The position numbers and the translations under genes were made by a program. The notes beneath the pieces were generated by a model. That model did no database searches and was not told the DNA's origin. It worked only from the letters and a program-made list of their open reading frames with translations. Below, piece after piece: positions 22,204 to 31,197 of a DNA stretch of 64,000 bases; position 1 is the first letter of the stretch, and each line of letters opens with the position of its first letter. This stretch comes from Pseudocercospora fijiensis CIRAD86 (Eukaryota; Ascomycota; Dothideomycetes; Mycosphaerellales; Mycosphaerellaceae): the NCBI RefSeq assembly GCF_000340215.1, contig NW_006921533.1:7747798-7811797 (forward strand), given 5' to 3'.

Positions 22204-24054
22204 TCAATGACCCCTTCCTCCCCACCACAACCCCAAAATACAAAACACCCAAGGCCCAACCGCAAGCACCAGCAAAATCCCAACCCACTGCTCCCAACTA
22301 TCCACCCAAACCGGCCTCTCCAAGCGATCAAGTCTCCCCACCCTCTCCCCTCCCCTCTCACTATGCTGCGCCCACGGAACCTCAACCCCAAAATCCTCAC
22401 AAACCTGCCTCGCAACTAACCCCCCACCAGCCAAACAAATCGGCACACCCGTTCCCGGATGCACACTCGCCCCAACCATATACAAACCCTGTACATCCCT
22501 ATTTCTCCCCCGAAAAAAATCTATGACAACCTCCAACACACGACCCACCACACCTAATTTCGCCACGTACTTGTCTGTGAGAGGATTCGGTCTTCGAGCT
22601 CGGGTTGTAGGTCTGAAGCACAGGACATTGAAGAAAGAATGTGAAAGACCGAGGATTGCGCCGCGGTCGAGATTAAAGGTTTGTTTCCAGGTGGAAGGGT
22701 CGTTGGAGAGTTCGTGCAGGATGTTAGGGGTGATGTCGACGCCTGTGCGGGAGGTGATTGTGGAGAGGATGGTTTTTCGGGCGAGGGAGATCATGGAGGG
22801 CCAGTCTTGGGTTTTGGTTGTGGTTTTTGGGGAGGTAGGTGTAGAAGTTTGGTTGTCTTCGATGAGGTGGCCGACCGGGACGAGGACGACGATGCTGTCT
22901 TTGCCTTCGGGAGCTGCGGTAGGATCGATTCGGCTTGGGACGTTGACGTAGAAACTCGGTTCGTCTGGGATGAGATGTCGTTTGAAAATGCTGTCGAAGC
23001 TTTCGCGGTACTCATCAGCCAAGAAGATGTTATGTGCTCCCAACTCTTGGACTTGTCGATCCAAAGCCCAGTAGAAAGATATACTACTACAACTTCCCGG
23101 CCGACTCTTCAAACTTTCCGCATACTCACTTTCAGGCAAGAGATTCTCATACGCGTAGACCAGATCCGAATTATTCACCACCACATCAGCCTCCAATTTC
23201 GCGCCATCCCCCAGCACCACCCCTTTAACCTTCCCTCCATCCTCACTCAACCAAATCCTCTCCACCGCCGTATCCAATCGATACTCCACCCCCAACCTCT
23301 CCCCAACCCTCACCAGCGCCTCCACAACTCTATGAAACCCTCCAACCGGATACCAAATCCCCTCCGCCAACTCGGTATACTGCAACAAACTATACGTCCC
23401 CGGCGCCTCAAACGGCGACATACCCATATACATACTCCCAAACGTAAAAACCCTCCTCAACCTCTCGCTCCAAAAATACTTCCTCGCTCTTCCCCAAATA
23501 CTCTCAAAAGGATGCAACTCAAACAACCTCTTCAAAAACTCCCACCTCAACATACTCCCCAAACTCGTAAAGTTCTTTAACAAAACATGTTCGACCGAAA
23601 GTTCGTAATGTCGATGCCCTTCACTGAGGTACTGCAGAAATCTTGAATATCCGGCTTTGCCTTCCCATTTTTCGATTTCGCGTTTCATGAGCGCTAGGTC
23701 GCTGGACATTTGGAAGTTTTGGCCGTCGCCGAACCAGATGGCGTAGTTTGGCTCGCATTTTAGGAGGTGCACGCCTTCGGATTCGAGGCTTGTGTCGAGG
23801 TCGTGGAAGGTGCGGTGGAAGAGGTGGGGGAGGAGGAGGAGGGAGGGACCTTGGTCGAAACGGTAGGTGGAGGAGGAAGAAGTGTCGTGGGCGTTCGCGT
23901 TGTAGTGGATTAGACTGCAGCGGCCTCCGGTGAAGGAGTTCTTCTCGAGGACGGTGACTTTGAAGCCTGCTTTAGCTAGGCGGGCGGCTGTGGAGACTCC
24001 TCCGACTCCTGCGCCGATGATGATGGCGGTCTTTTGGCGTGGCTTTTCGGCCAT
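22204..24054 (-). CDS. carB: Phytoene desaturase (CarB/AL-1 type)
   Basis: The start is set at 24054 (MAEKPRQKTAIIIGAG), because upstream in-frame codons look non-conserved. Read through, it gives 616 residues. The N-terminus has the FAD-binding GxGxxG fold (Gly 14-19) followed by FTGGRCSLIHYN. The C-terminus has GASVHPGTGVPICLAGG, the carotenoid desaturase signature, and a final hydrophobic membrane segment (GILLVLAVGPWVFCILGL). The enzyme removes hydrogens stepwise from phytoene to give lycopene and further desaturated products at membranes. A GT-AG stretch, 22570-22499 (GTACGT ... AATAG, 72 nt), sits in a non-conserved insertion just before QGLYMVGAS. Removing it keeps the frame and gives 592 residues, close to the Neurospora enzyme, so it is probably an intron. 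carRA lies 321 bases upstream on the same strand. Confidence 0.93.
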   Translation of the reverse strand: MAEKPRQKTAIIIGAGVGGVSTAARLAKAGFKVTVLEKNSFTGGRCSLIHYNANAHDTSSSSTYRFDQGPSLLLLPHLFHRTFHDLDTSLESEGVHLLKCEPNYAIWFGDGQNFQMSSDLALMKREIEKWEGKAGYSRFLQYLSEGHRHYELSVEHVLLKNFTSLGSMLRWEFLKRLFELHPFESIWGRARKYFWSERLRRVFTFGSMYMGMSPFEAPGTYSLLQYTELAEGIWYPVGGFHRVVEALVRVGERLGVEYRLDTAVERIWLSEDGGKVKGVVLGDGAKLEADVVVNNSDLVYAYENLLPESEYAESLKSRPGSCSSISFYWALDRQVQELGAHNIFLADEYRESFDSIFKRHLIPDEPSFYVNVPSRIDPTAAPEGKDSIVVLVPVGHLIEDNQTSTPTSPKTTTKTQDWPSMISLARKTILSTITSRTGVDITPNILHELSNDPSTWKQTFNLDRGAILGLSHSFFNVLCFRPTTRARRPNPLTDKYVAKLGVVGRVLEVVIDFFRGRNRDVQGLYMVGASVHPGTGVPICLAGGGLVARQVCEDFGVEVPWAQHSERGGERVGRLDRLERPVWVDSWEQWVGILLVLAVGPWVFCILGLWWGGRGH

Positions 24055-24167
24055 TGAGGTATTTCGTGTCTGGTGTGGGTGATTGCATCGTGGAGATAAG
24101 TTGAACGGGAAGAGCAGAAGTGCATGTGAAAGTGGGCTGGGATGGACCTGCATGAAGCATTGACGCT

Positions 24168-24177
24168 GATCGGATCG
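24168..24177. promoter_or_regulatory. Tandem GATCG motif in the carB promoter
   Basis: GATCGGATCG lies about 114 bases upstream of the carB start, within the 321-bp gap to carRA. It is the tightest of the three GATCG pairs in the car promoters. Role as a White-collar site is inference. Confidence 0.35.
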
Positions 24178-24375
24178 CCCGGTGGCGGGGCTTAGCGTGA
24201 GATCTTGACAGCGTCCATCAAATTGATGGTGATATTGATATGACATGAGGTGCACGACTCAGATAGGTATTACATTACATTCCTCCGTCAGTCGTTGCGA
24301 GAAGGGTATCTTGTGCAACAAATCCACCACTAACGCTATGCTAAATGCAAATCTATGTCACGACATATAACAATA

Positions 24376-26290
24376 TTATCGTTCTTGCGGCGCCGGACTT
24401 ATCAGTCGCTTCCAAGCCACCCATAACCTTTTCCATTTAGGTACCGTCGCGCGACCAGCCTTCACCAGGTATCCGGGTCTTCGCAGCTCTCTGCCAATCT
24501 GCATGTAGCTTTCTACTGCTACCCGCATAGGAGCTCGTGCAGGGCGCGGTAGCTCCTCAATCGCGCCCACAGATTGTCCATAGAAGGAGAAGGCACGATC
24601 GAGGAGACGACTGCGGATGAGCTCAACTTTCTTGAAGAAGAAGTCGTCGACCTGGCCTGGTGTTATGAGTCCGGCGACCATAGCTTCGGGACTAAGCTTC
24701 TCTTTCTTTAGCCATCCCGGCGGCACGTAGCACCGACCAATCTGTGCATCGACTCCGAGATCGCGAGCAATATTGGTATATTGCAATGCGATGCCCATTT
24801 TGTGACCAGCAGACATTAGTTGTCGAGCCTTGGGTTCTGATGCTCCTGGGTAGTGATGGAGGACGAGCTGGATGACGAGTAAAGCGACAGTCCCTGCAAC
24901 TCTGCCTCCGTACAAGTCCAAGTCTTCTTCACTCTTGATCGGTCCTGAACTTGACCCCTTCTCTTTCTTATCCGCAAATTGAAGGTCCATCTCGAAGCCC
25001 TTCAGCAGTTCGTTGAGTGGTTCCTTGCTGAGCCGCTGTGTTGGCAAAAGGAGCAGTGTCAACTGTGCATCAGGAGGGAAGTTATGCATGGTGAAAAGCG
25101 TTGCTTGTCCGCGGTTGACGTCTTTGCTCTGAATGACATTGCCTTGGGCATCCTGCTCTGCAGTCGCATAAGACAAGTCAAGATACTTCTTGAGCTTTGC
25201 CAGCCATTCTCTCGCTTCCTTCTGGTCCTTGGCGTTGTCGATTAGGTCGTCTGCGACTCTGCAGAAAGAATAGAGTATGATGAGATCAATCCTCAATCGT
25301 CCCTGAAATGTGGAGGAAGCCAGATAGAAGCTTCGGCTCTTTCTCTTCAGCCTTTCCACGCTTTGTTGCAATCCAGAGATGCGATCGTCATCGTAGGCAC
25401 GAGCTGGCAGTAGTAGTGCTTTGACCAAGAGGACGGGGCTTGGCATTCCCGGGACTGTGGGGAAGTGGGCCGGAAAGGCATTGAGTACTGCGATTGCATT
25501 GTCGAATGCTACCAAGCCGCAGACGATGAGCAGGTTGGTGAGAAGGAAGAAAATGGCCTCCTCAATTTCCAGTCCTTCCCACAATGTCACACCTGTCTTT
25601 GTGCCATGCTCAATCACCCATGTCCCTCTCTTCAATGCTAGTGTATCCACAACCCAGAGGTAGAATGTTGGCAAGGCGATTGGAATTGCTGTGCAGTAGA
25701 TTGGCAGATTGATGAGAAGTTGGTATCCAAGACTCCAGAGAAGAAGAAGGAATGGGAAAGCCCACACCAGGATTAGTCCCAGGTATGTGTTTTGCTTATT
25801 CTCCTTCACATAAGTGATACCTTGCTTGAGCGCCAGGCCCAGCACGAGTTGTCCTCCCAGCTTGATATACTTCCATTTCTGCCCTGTCCGGCCTTGGTCC
25901 TCCCTCACCAGGTACACCTCTTTCAAGACGGCCTTGCTGAACAGCAGGTACAGTAGCGTAGTATTGTAGGTCTGTATCACGAAGAAGAATACCTCTTCCA
26001 ATGGGATGGAGTACAGGGTCGGACCAACAATGACATTTTCCGGATAGGACCAGATGTTGTTCCGTATGAGGTAGCTATCCCAAGGGATGGTGGCAGTAAC
26101 GGCGATAGTAATTAAGAAGAGTATCCGGTAGAGGTCCAGACGGGTGAGGAGGGGTAGGTAGAGGAGGGTCAGCAAGACGGCGGGCGGGATGGTGTAGGTG
26201 AGGTGTCTTCACATCCCAAAAAGTCAGTAGTGATCGTCACCACTCTGTATGAAGAGAGACTTACACGAGTGCATATTCGAAACCACCCAT
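24376..26290 (-). CDS. carRA: Bifunctional lycopene cyclase / phytoene synthase (CarRA/AL-2 type)
   Basis: Two exons, 26290-26265 (MGGFEYALV) and 26206-24376, with a 58-bp intron (GTAAGT ... TGAAG), give 618 residues. The splice restores YALVHLTYTIPPAVLLTLLY, the conserved fungal start. The N-terminal ~240 residues are multi-pass membrane lycopene cyclase, with the paired motifs SIPLEEVFFF (about 75-84) and EIEEAIFFL (about 222-230). The rest is phytoene synthase, with the Asp-rich FCRVADDLID (about 323-332) and the second site ARDLGVDAQIGRCYVP. It condenses two geranylgeranyl diphosphates to phytoene and, after CarB, cyclises the ends. It is divergent from carX across a 1.0-kb promoter, and carB follows downstream in the same direction. 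Confidence 0.95.
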
Positions 26291-27290
26291 GCTGGCGAAT
26301 ACTACTATGGGGTTGCTCGCGAGAGCTTCGGAATGAGTCTGTTCTGTCTCGAAACGAGTGTGCGGTAGAGTGCTTTCTCTCTTTCATGCCATACTACGAC
26401 AATGCCAATGCCAACATCACAATCATTGTTTCTGTTTCCCGGCCGTATGCGCTGCACAGTAGACGTGTACAGTAGTGGGCAGTAAGAGTTCTCTCACGCG
26501 CAAACACTGCCACGAGTCTTTCCAAGCTCCCGCCCGCAACATGCAACACCAATTGCGCTGACTCCCGCGGCGACAGCGACGCGATGCCAAATGCCAGCCA
26601 AGCAAAGGGACGAAAGAGGTGGTTGAGAGTCGGACTAGCCGGGCCACGCGAACTGCTCCACTCCCCGCCATCATCATAGACTTCTCCTAGCCTCCGATGC
26701 CCGATGCTCTATACTCTCGCTTCTTCTCCATTCTGGCACTCGCTTAGAGCCACAACTATATCACGCTCATCTACAGCGCAAGGATGTCCACCTTTTCGAT
26801 CGCTGCCGCAAATGCACGACCAAACCTACTTACTATGAGCTTGCGGAGCTGTTGCCAGCATGACCGTCGTCGACGTCATGATCGAGGCACGGAAAGGCGC
26901 GATCGAAAGGTGGTTGGCGTGATGATGAGGGCAGAAGCATTGTCGCAGTGTCATTGTGCTTCACTACACATCTCCAGCAGAGCGGACCGGACCGGACCGG
27001 GACAGCGTGGAAGACGAGGGGCATGCGTGTTTGCAATGTGCGGGCAGTGGAGATGTGCGTGTTGTCTTTCGATTTCATGTGAAGATCCGCAACCGACGAG
27101 TCGAGTCGTGGTGGAAGTTTAATCGTCTCTCTACCAGGGAAGCTCTACCAGGACTTGGGCTGTTTGTGTTGCTGGGTTGGGACGACCATCCGCTTCAGAG
27201 CTGCGACAACAACACCTCTGAGACAGCCTCAAGTGCTGCTACTCACTATATTCACTGCTAATGTCTACATGAAAGACCCCATTGTCCGCC
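26291..27290. promoter_or_regulatory. Shared divergent promoter of carRA and carX
   Basis: The 1000 bases between two divergent start codons hold no supported gene; short frames lack motifs. A GATCGA pair lies at 26880-26906. The sequence ACCGGACCGG at about 26990 is a short tandem repeat. Divergence would let one regulator drive both genes. Confidence 0.5.
26880..26906. promoter_or_regulatory. Two GATCGA motifs between carRA and carX
   Basis: GATCGA at 26880-26885 and again at 26901-26906, 15 bases apart, 590 bases upstream of carRA and about 385 upstream of carX. Exact same hexamer twice in the same orientation, resembling fungal light-response elements. Confidence 0.4.
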
Positions 27291-29501
27291 ATGGTCTTTC
27301 AGCACGCCCGCATCGAAGGAGGAGGAGGAGGCGGCGGCGGCGGCATTGGCGCCACAGTGATGAGTACGCTGGGCAAGCGAAAGAGGTCCCCCTCGACGAA
27401 CATTGAACGCACACCGCAGCCGAAACACCCATATCTCTCTGGCAACTTTGCACCCATACAGCACACCTTACCTCTCACGCCCTGCACATACACTGGTCGA
27501 ATACCGGAAGAGCTCGCAGACGGCGAGTACGTTCGTAATGGCAGCAATCCAGTCTCGAATTCCGATCTCGGTCGAGATGCACACTGGTTCGATGGCGATG
27601 GCATGCTATCAGGCGTGTCGTTCAGCAAGAAAGAGGACACTGGCGAGATCCAGCCCGAGTTCGTGAACCAATTCATCCTCACCGATCTATATTTGAGCGC
27701 GAAGAGCAATGGCAGGCTGCGAGTGCCAATTCTGCCGAGCATAGCTACGCTGGTTAATCCACTGGCGAGCTTGATGTTTGTGACGGTTCGAATATTACGA
27801 ACGATTCTGTTGGTCATCCTTAGCCATCTGCCCGGAAGCAGGCAGAAGATCAAGAAGATCAGTGTTGCAAACACAAGTGTCGTCTATCACGACGGAAGAG
27901 CGATGGCGTTCTGTGAGAGCGGTCCACCGATGCGAATACAGCTTCCCGGGCTGGAGACCGTCGGCTGGTTCAATGGAGCCGTAGCAGAAGGAGAACCGGC
28001 AAACGAGTCGAAAGAGAAGGAAGCTGTGTTGGGGGAGAACAGTGGTTTGATCAGCTTCATGCGGGAATGGACAACAGCACATCCCAAAGTTGACCCGCAG
28101 ACGAAGGAGATGTTGATGTTCCATTCCAGCTTCGCGCCGCCCTACGTGCAGTACAGCATAATTCCGCAGACTGTACGAGCGGCGGCGGAAGTATCACCAC
28201 CGACCAGGAAGATGCTGAACGCTGGCGTTCCAGGCATCAAGAGTGCGAAGATGATGCACGACTTTGGCGTATCTTCAGCACACACCATAATCATGGACCT
28301 CCCGCTCTCGCTCGACCCTCTTAACCAACTCAAAGGCTTACCGCCCGTCGTTTACAATCCCGATCGACCATCACGCTTTGGTGTGTTTCCGCGTCGGCAC
28401 CCAAAGCAGACGAAATGGTTTGAGACGAGCGCCTGCTGCATCTTTCACACAGCCAACACATGGGACGAAGTGGGACTGGATGGCAGCACCACCTCGGTTA
28501 GCATGTTGGCATGTCGTCTCACCTCTGCGACTTTGATCTATGCAGCTGGCAATATGGCGCCGCCAGTTCCACCACAGGCCAAAGCATTACAAGAGTCGGA
28601 GGCAAACCACAGGAAGATGCCTTTCTTCTCGAAATACGATCCTGAGGTTGATGCCTCATTCGTGGAGTCGTACGATGAGAAGGAGCCGCTGCTCAGGGTG
28701 CCGTCCCTGGAAGAGCACCTACTCAAAGACCCATTCGCCGAAGAGCAATGCCGGCTCTACTACTATAACTTCGACCTTGATTCAGGTTCAATCTCCCACC
28801 AATGGGCCCTCAGTGCCGTGCCATTCGAGTTCCCATCTGTGCGGCCGGACCTCGAAATGTCGCAGGCGCGGTTCGTGTACGGATGCTCGACAACGACGAC
28901 CGACTTTGGCAGCGCTCTCGGGAAAGCGACGAAGATCGACGCTCTTGTCAAGATTGATGCCACCAAGCTCATCGAGCGTGGACGAGCACATCCACCCAAG
29001 AGTGTTACAGGTGTGGTTGACGGGCGCACGGTGTCTCAGGTGCTAATTTCTAGAGATCCTCGCGATCCAATCAAAGTCTTCCGGATGCCAGAGGGCTGGT
29101 TCGCACAAGAGCCAAGATTTGTTCCTCGTGAGCGAAGTGCACACGAACGCCAGCTGAATGACGAGCCACTCGACGAGGATGATGGATATCTGCTCTTCTA
29201 CGCTTTCGACGAGACGCAATTACTAGCGAACGGAGAGGTTCCTGATGATAGTGCGAAGGACCAGCGGGCCAAGTCGGAACTTTGGATCGTCAATGCGAAA
29301 AACATGCGAGATGTGATCGCGAGGGTTCATCTTCCGCAGCGAGTACCTTACGGTCTGCATGGCAGTTGGTTCTCTGCGGAACAGATCTCCGAACAGAGAC
29401 CTGTGGACACGATTCGAAGCATGGAAGAAGTCATGAAAGAGAAGAACGATAACGGACTGTGGATGAAGGTTCGGGAGAGGATTGAGACGTTGCTTGGATG
29501 A
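27291..29501 (+). CDS. carX: Carotenoid oxygenase CarX (retinal-forming)
   Basis: Single exon, 736 residues from the first ATG at 27291 (a later ATG at 27360, MSTLGKRKRSP, would drop an unusual run of nine Gly). Conserved blocks are HPYLSGNFAP, LADGEYVRNGSNPV, DAHWFDGDGMLSG, RVPYGLHGSWF and a long helical insert typical of fungal CarX. The four iron-binding His are visible at about residues 264 (HPKVD), 323 (MHDFG), 386 (FHTAN) and 690 (LHG). It is closer to Fusarium CarX, which cleaves beta-carotene centrally to retinal, than to the torulene-cleaving CarT. In the car cluster its product is the chromophore of the CarO rhodopsin. No RIP-type damage. Confidence 0.92.
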   Translation: MVFQHARIEGGGGGGGGGIGATVMSTLGKRKRSPSTNIERTPQPKHPYLSGNFAPIQHTLPLTPCTYTGRIPEELADGEYVRNGSNPVSNSDLGRDAHWFDGDGMLSGVSFSKKEDTGEIQPEFVNQFILTDLYLSAKSNGRLRVPILPSIATLVNPLASLMFVTVRILRTILLVILSHLPGSRQKIKKISVANTSVVYHDGRAMAFCESGPPMRIQLPGLETVGWFNGAVAEGEPANESKEKEAVLGENSGLISFMREWTTAHPKVDPQTKEMLMFHSSFAPPYVQYSIIPQTVRAAAEVSPPTRKMLNAGVPGIKSAKMMHDFGVSSAHTIIMDLPLSLDPLNQLKGLPPVVYNPDRPSRFGVFPRRHPKQTKWFETSACCIFHTANTWDEVGLDGSTTSVSMLACRLTSATLIYAAGNMAPPVPPQAKALQESEANHRKMPFFSKYDPEVDASFVESYDEKEPLLRVPSLEEHLLKDPFAEEQCRLYYYNFDLDSGSISHQWALSAVPFEFPSVRPDLEMSQARFVYGCSTTTTDFGSALGKATKIDALVKIDATKLIERGRAHPPKSVTGVVDGRTVSQVLISRDPRDPIKVFRMPEGWFAQEPRFVPRERSAHERQLNDEPLDEDDGYLLFYAFDETQLLANGEVPDDSAKDQRAKSELWIVNAKNMRDVIARVHLPQRVPYGLHGSWFSAEQISEQRPVDTIRSMEEVMKEKNDNGLWMKVRERIETLLG

Positions 29502-29974
29502 TGTTGCTCTTTGTTCCTGCATAATGAAGTATAATGATACTAGCTCCTTTGACATCGAGTCGAAGAGAGGCGATCTTGCACGAATATTGTATAATATAGA
29601 AATGATTTGGCGCATCATGGTGTGTCGATAATGGTATTTCTAATGATGACGAAGTGACATGCGAATGTTTCCTCTTCTGAGCACACTCGCCTTCTGAATA
29701 CAATCGAAAAATCTATCGGCTGCTTATTGAGCAAAGTGGATTTGAGAGCGCTCACTTGATTAATTCTTGTGGTGTAAGGTGTATGAGTCCAATGCAAGGG
29801 ACCGCGAACCCAGCCAAAGAAAGTGCGTCACACGAAGCCTCCGAATTTCTGCCACCAGAAGCATAGCCTCATACTAGCACCACCCCACCCGTGAGAAACA
29901 CACATTCCCTCTTCCTTCGAATGGAAACCGCCAAACACACCATCCACGAACAAGGCCACGCAACCGAACTCCGA
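29502..29974. other. Intergenic: carX 3' flank and hom2 promoter
   Basis: AT-rich just after carX (ATAATGAAGTATAATGATAC), probably its 3' untranslated region. No supported gene. An in-frame ATG at 29921 would extend hom2 by 18 residues. Confidence 0.5.
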
Positions 29975-31197
29975 ATGGCCGAATTACCCAGCAACGCCAA
30001 GTTTCCTGCAAAGAGGTGCGGTTAGTGAGTCCCTCCCACGGACTTCGAGCCTTTGAGCCTTCCTCCCGCATACTGACCTTTACGTCTTTCTTTCCAGGTG
30101 TCCTCGGCGCCACCGGCAGCGTAGGCCAACGTTTCATCCTCTTGCTCGCACAACACCCTCATTTCAAACTCACGGCCGTCGGTGCCTCGCCCCGGAGTGC
30201 CGGGAAGAAGTATAAAGATGCGGTGAAATGGAAACAGGCGATGCCTATGAGTCGGGAATTGGGGGATTTGGTTGTGAAGAATTGTACGCCGGAGGAGTTT
30301 GTGGGGGTGGTGGATGTTGTGTTTTCCGGCTTGGATAGTGATGTTGCGGGGGATACAGGTGAGAATGGCGGAGAGAGAGAGTGTGTGTGTATACTGATGA
30401 TGGACAGAAATGGCTTTCCTCAAAGCCAACATCCCGACGTTTTCCAATGCGAAGAATTATCGACGTGATCCTCTAGTCCCGCTCGTCGTACCGACTGTCA
30501 ACTTACCTCATCTCGATTTGATCCCGCATCAAAGGAAAGAACATAAACTCGAGAAAGGCTTCTTAATAGTTGAGAGGCTGGAATCGTCATTCCTTTCGCC
30601 GCTCTCCAAGCAAAATTCGGCCCCATCAATACCGTCTCGGTAGTCACAATGCAAGCAGTCTCAGGAGCAGGATACCCCGGCGTGAGCAGCATGGACATTC
30701 TCGACAACGTCGTCCCCTTCATCTCCGGCGAAGAAGACAAACTCGAAACCGAAGCACGAAAGATCTTAGGAGCCATCAACTCAGACAAAAACGCCTTCCA
30801 AGAACAATCCGCCCTTCGCATCTCAGCCGCATGTAACCGCGTCCCCGTCCTCGACGGCCATACCGCCTGCGTGAGCTTGAAGTTCTCAAAGCAACCCCCT
30901 CCTTCCGCTCAAGAAGTCATCGCCGCGCTGAGAGAGTATACTTCTGATGCCCAGAAATTGGGGTGTCCCAGTGCACCACGCCAGGCGATTGTGGTTTTTG
31001 ACGAACCTGATCGACCCCAGCCCAGACTTGATCGAGAGCTGGAGAAGGGTTATGCGGTTAGTGTGGGAAGGGTACGAGAGGATGAGAGTGGGATTTTTGA
31101 TCTCAAGTTCGTGGCGCTTAGTCATAATACTGTGATTGGGGCGGCTGGGAGTAGTATTTTGAATGCTGAGGCGGCGGTTTTGAAGGGCTATATTTAG
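29975..31197 (+). CDS. hom2: Aspartate-beta-semialdehyde dehydrogenase with the catalytic Cys segment missing
   Basis: Exons 29975-30020 and 30098-30358, then from 30408 on, with two introns (GTTAGT...TTCCAG; GTGAGA...GGACAG). The splices give [17 protein letters not shown], the NADP-binding start, and [26 protein letters not shown]. The frame from 30408 ends at a stop at 30643 after [16 protein letters not shown]. The family continuation ([26 protein letters not shown], final [11 protein letters not shown]) is in another frame from about 30574 to 31197. Between GFL and AGIVIPF the family has about eight codons containing CNSNC with the active-site Cys; here only 11 bases remain, with no Cys codon in any frame. 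Later catalytic residues (Gln of QAVSG, Arg and His of NRVPVLDGH) are present. The enzyme makes aspartate semialdehyde for Thr, Met and Ile synthesis. As written the gene cannot be functional; an assembly error is possible. Confidence 0.85.

Noticed and set aside
22681..23580. 299-codon plus-strand frame opposite carB
   Set aside because: Antisense shadow of carB; low-complexity translation (Pro/His/Gln runs) caused by the C-rich/G-rich blocks.
24055..24255. 67-codon upstream extension of carB
   Set aside because: The added residues are not like the family start; MAEKPRQKTAIIIGAG fits the usual distance to the FAD-binding motif, and the extension would overlap the GATCG promoter pair.
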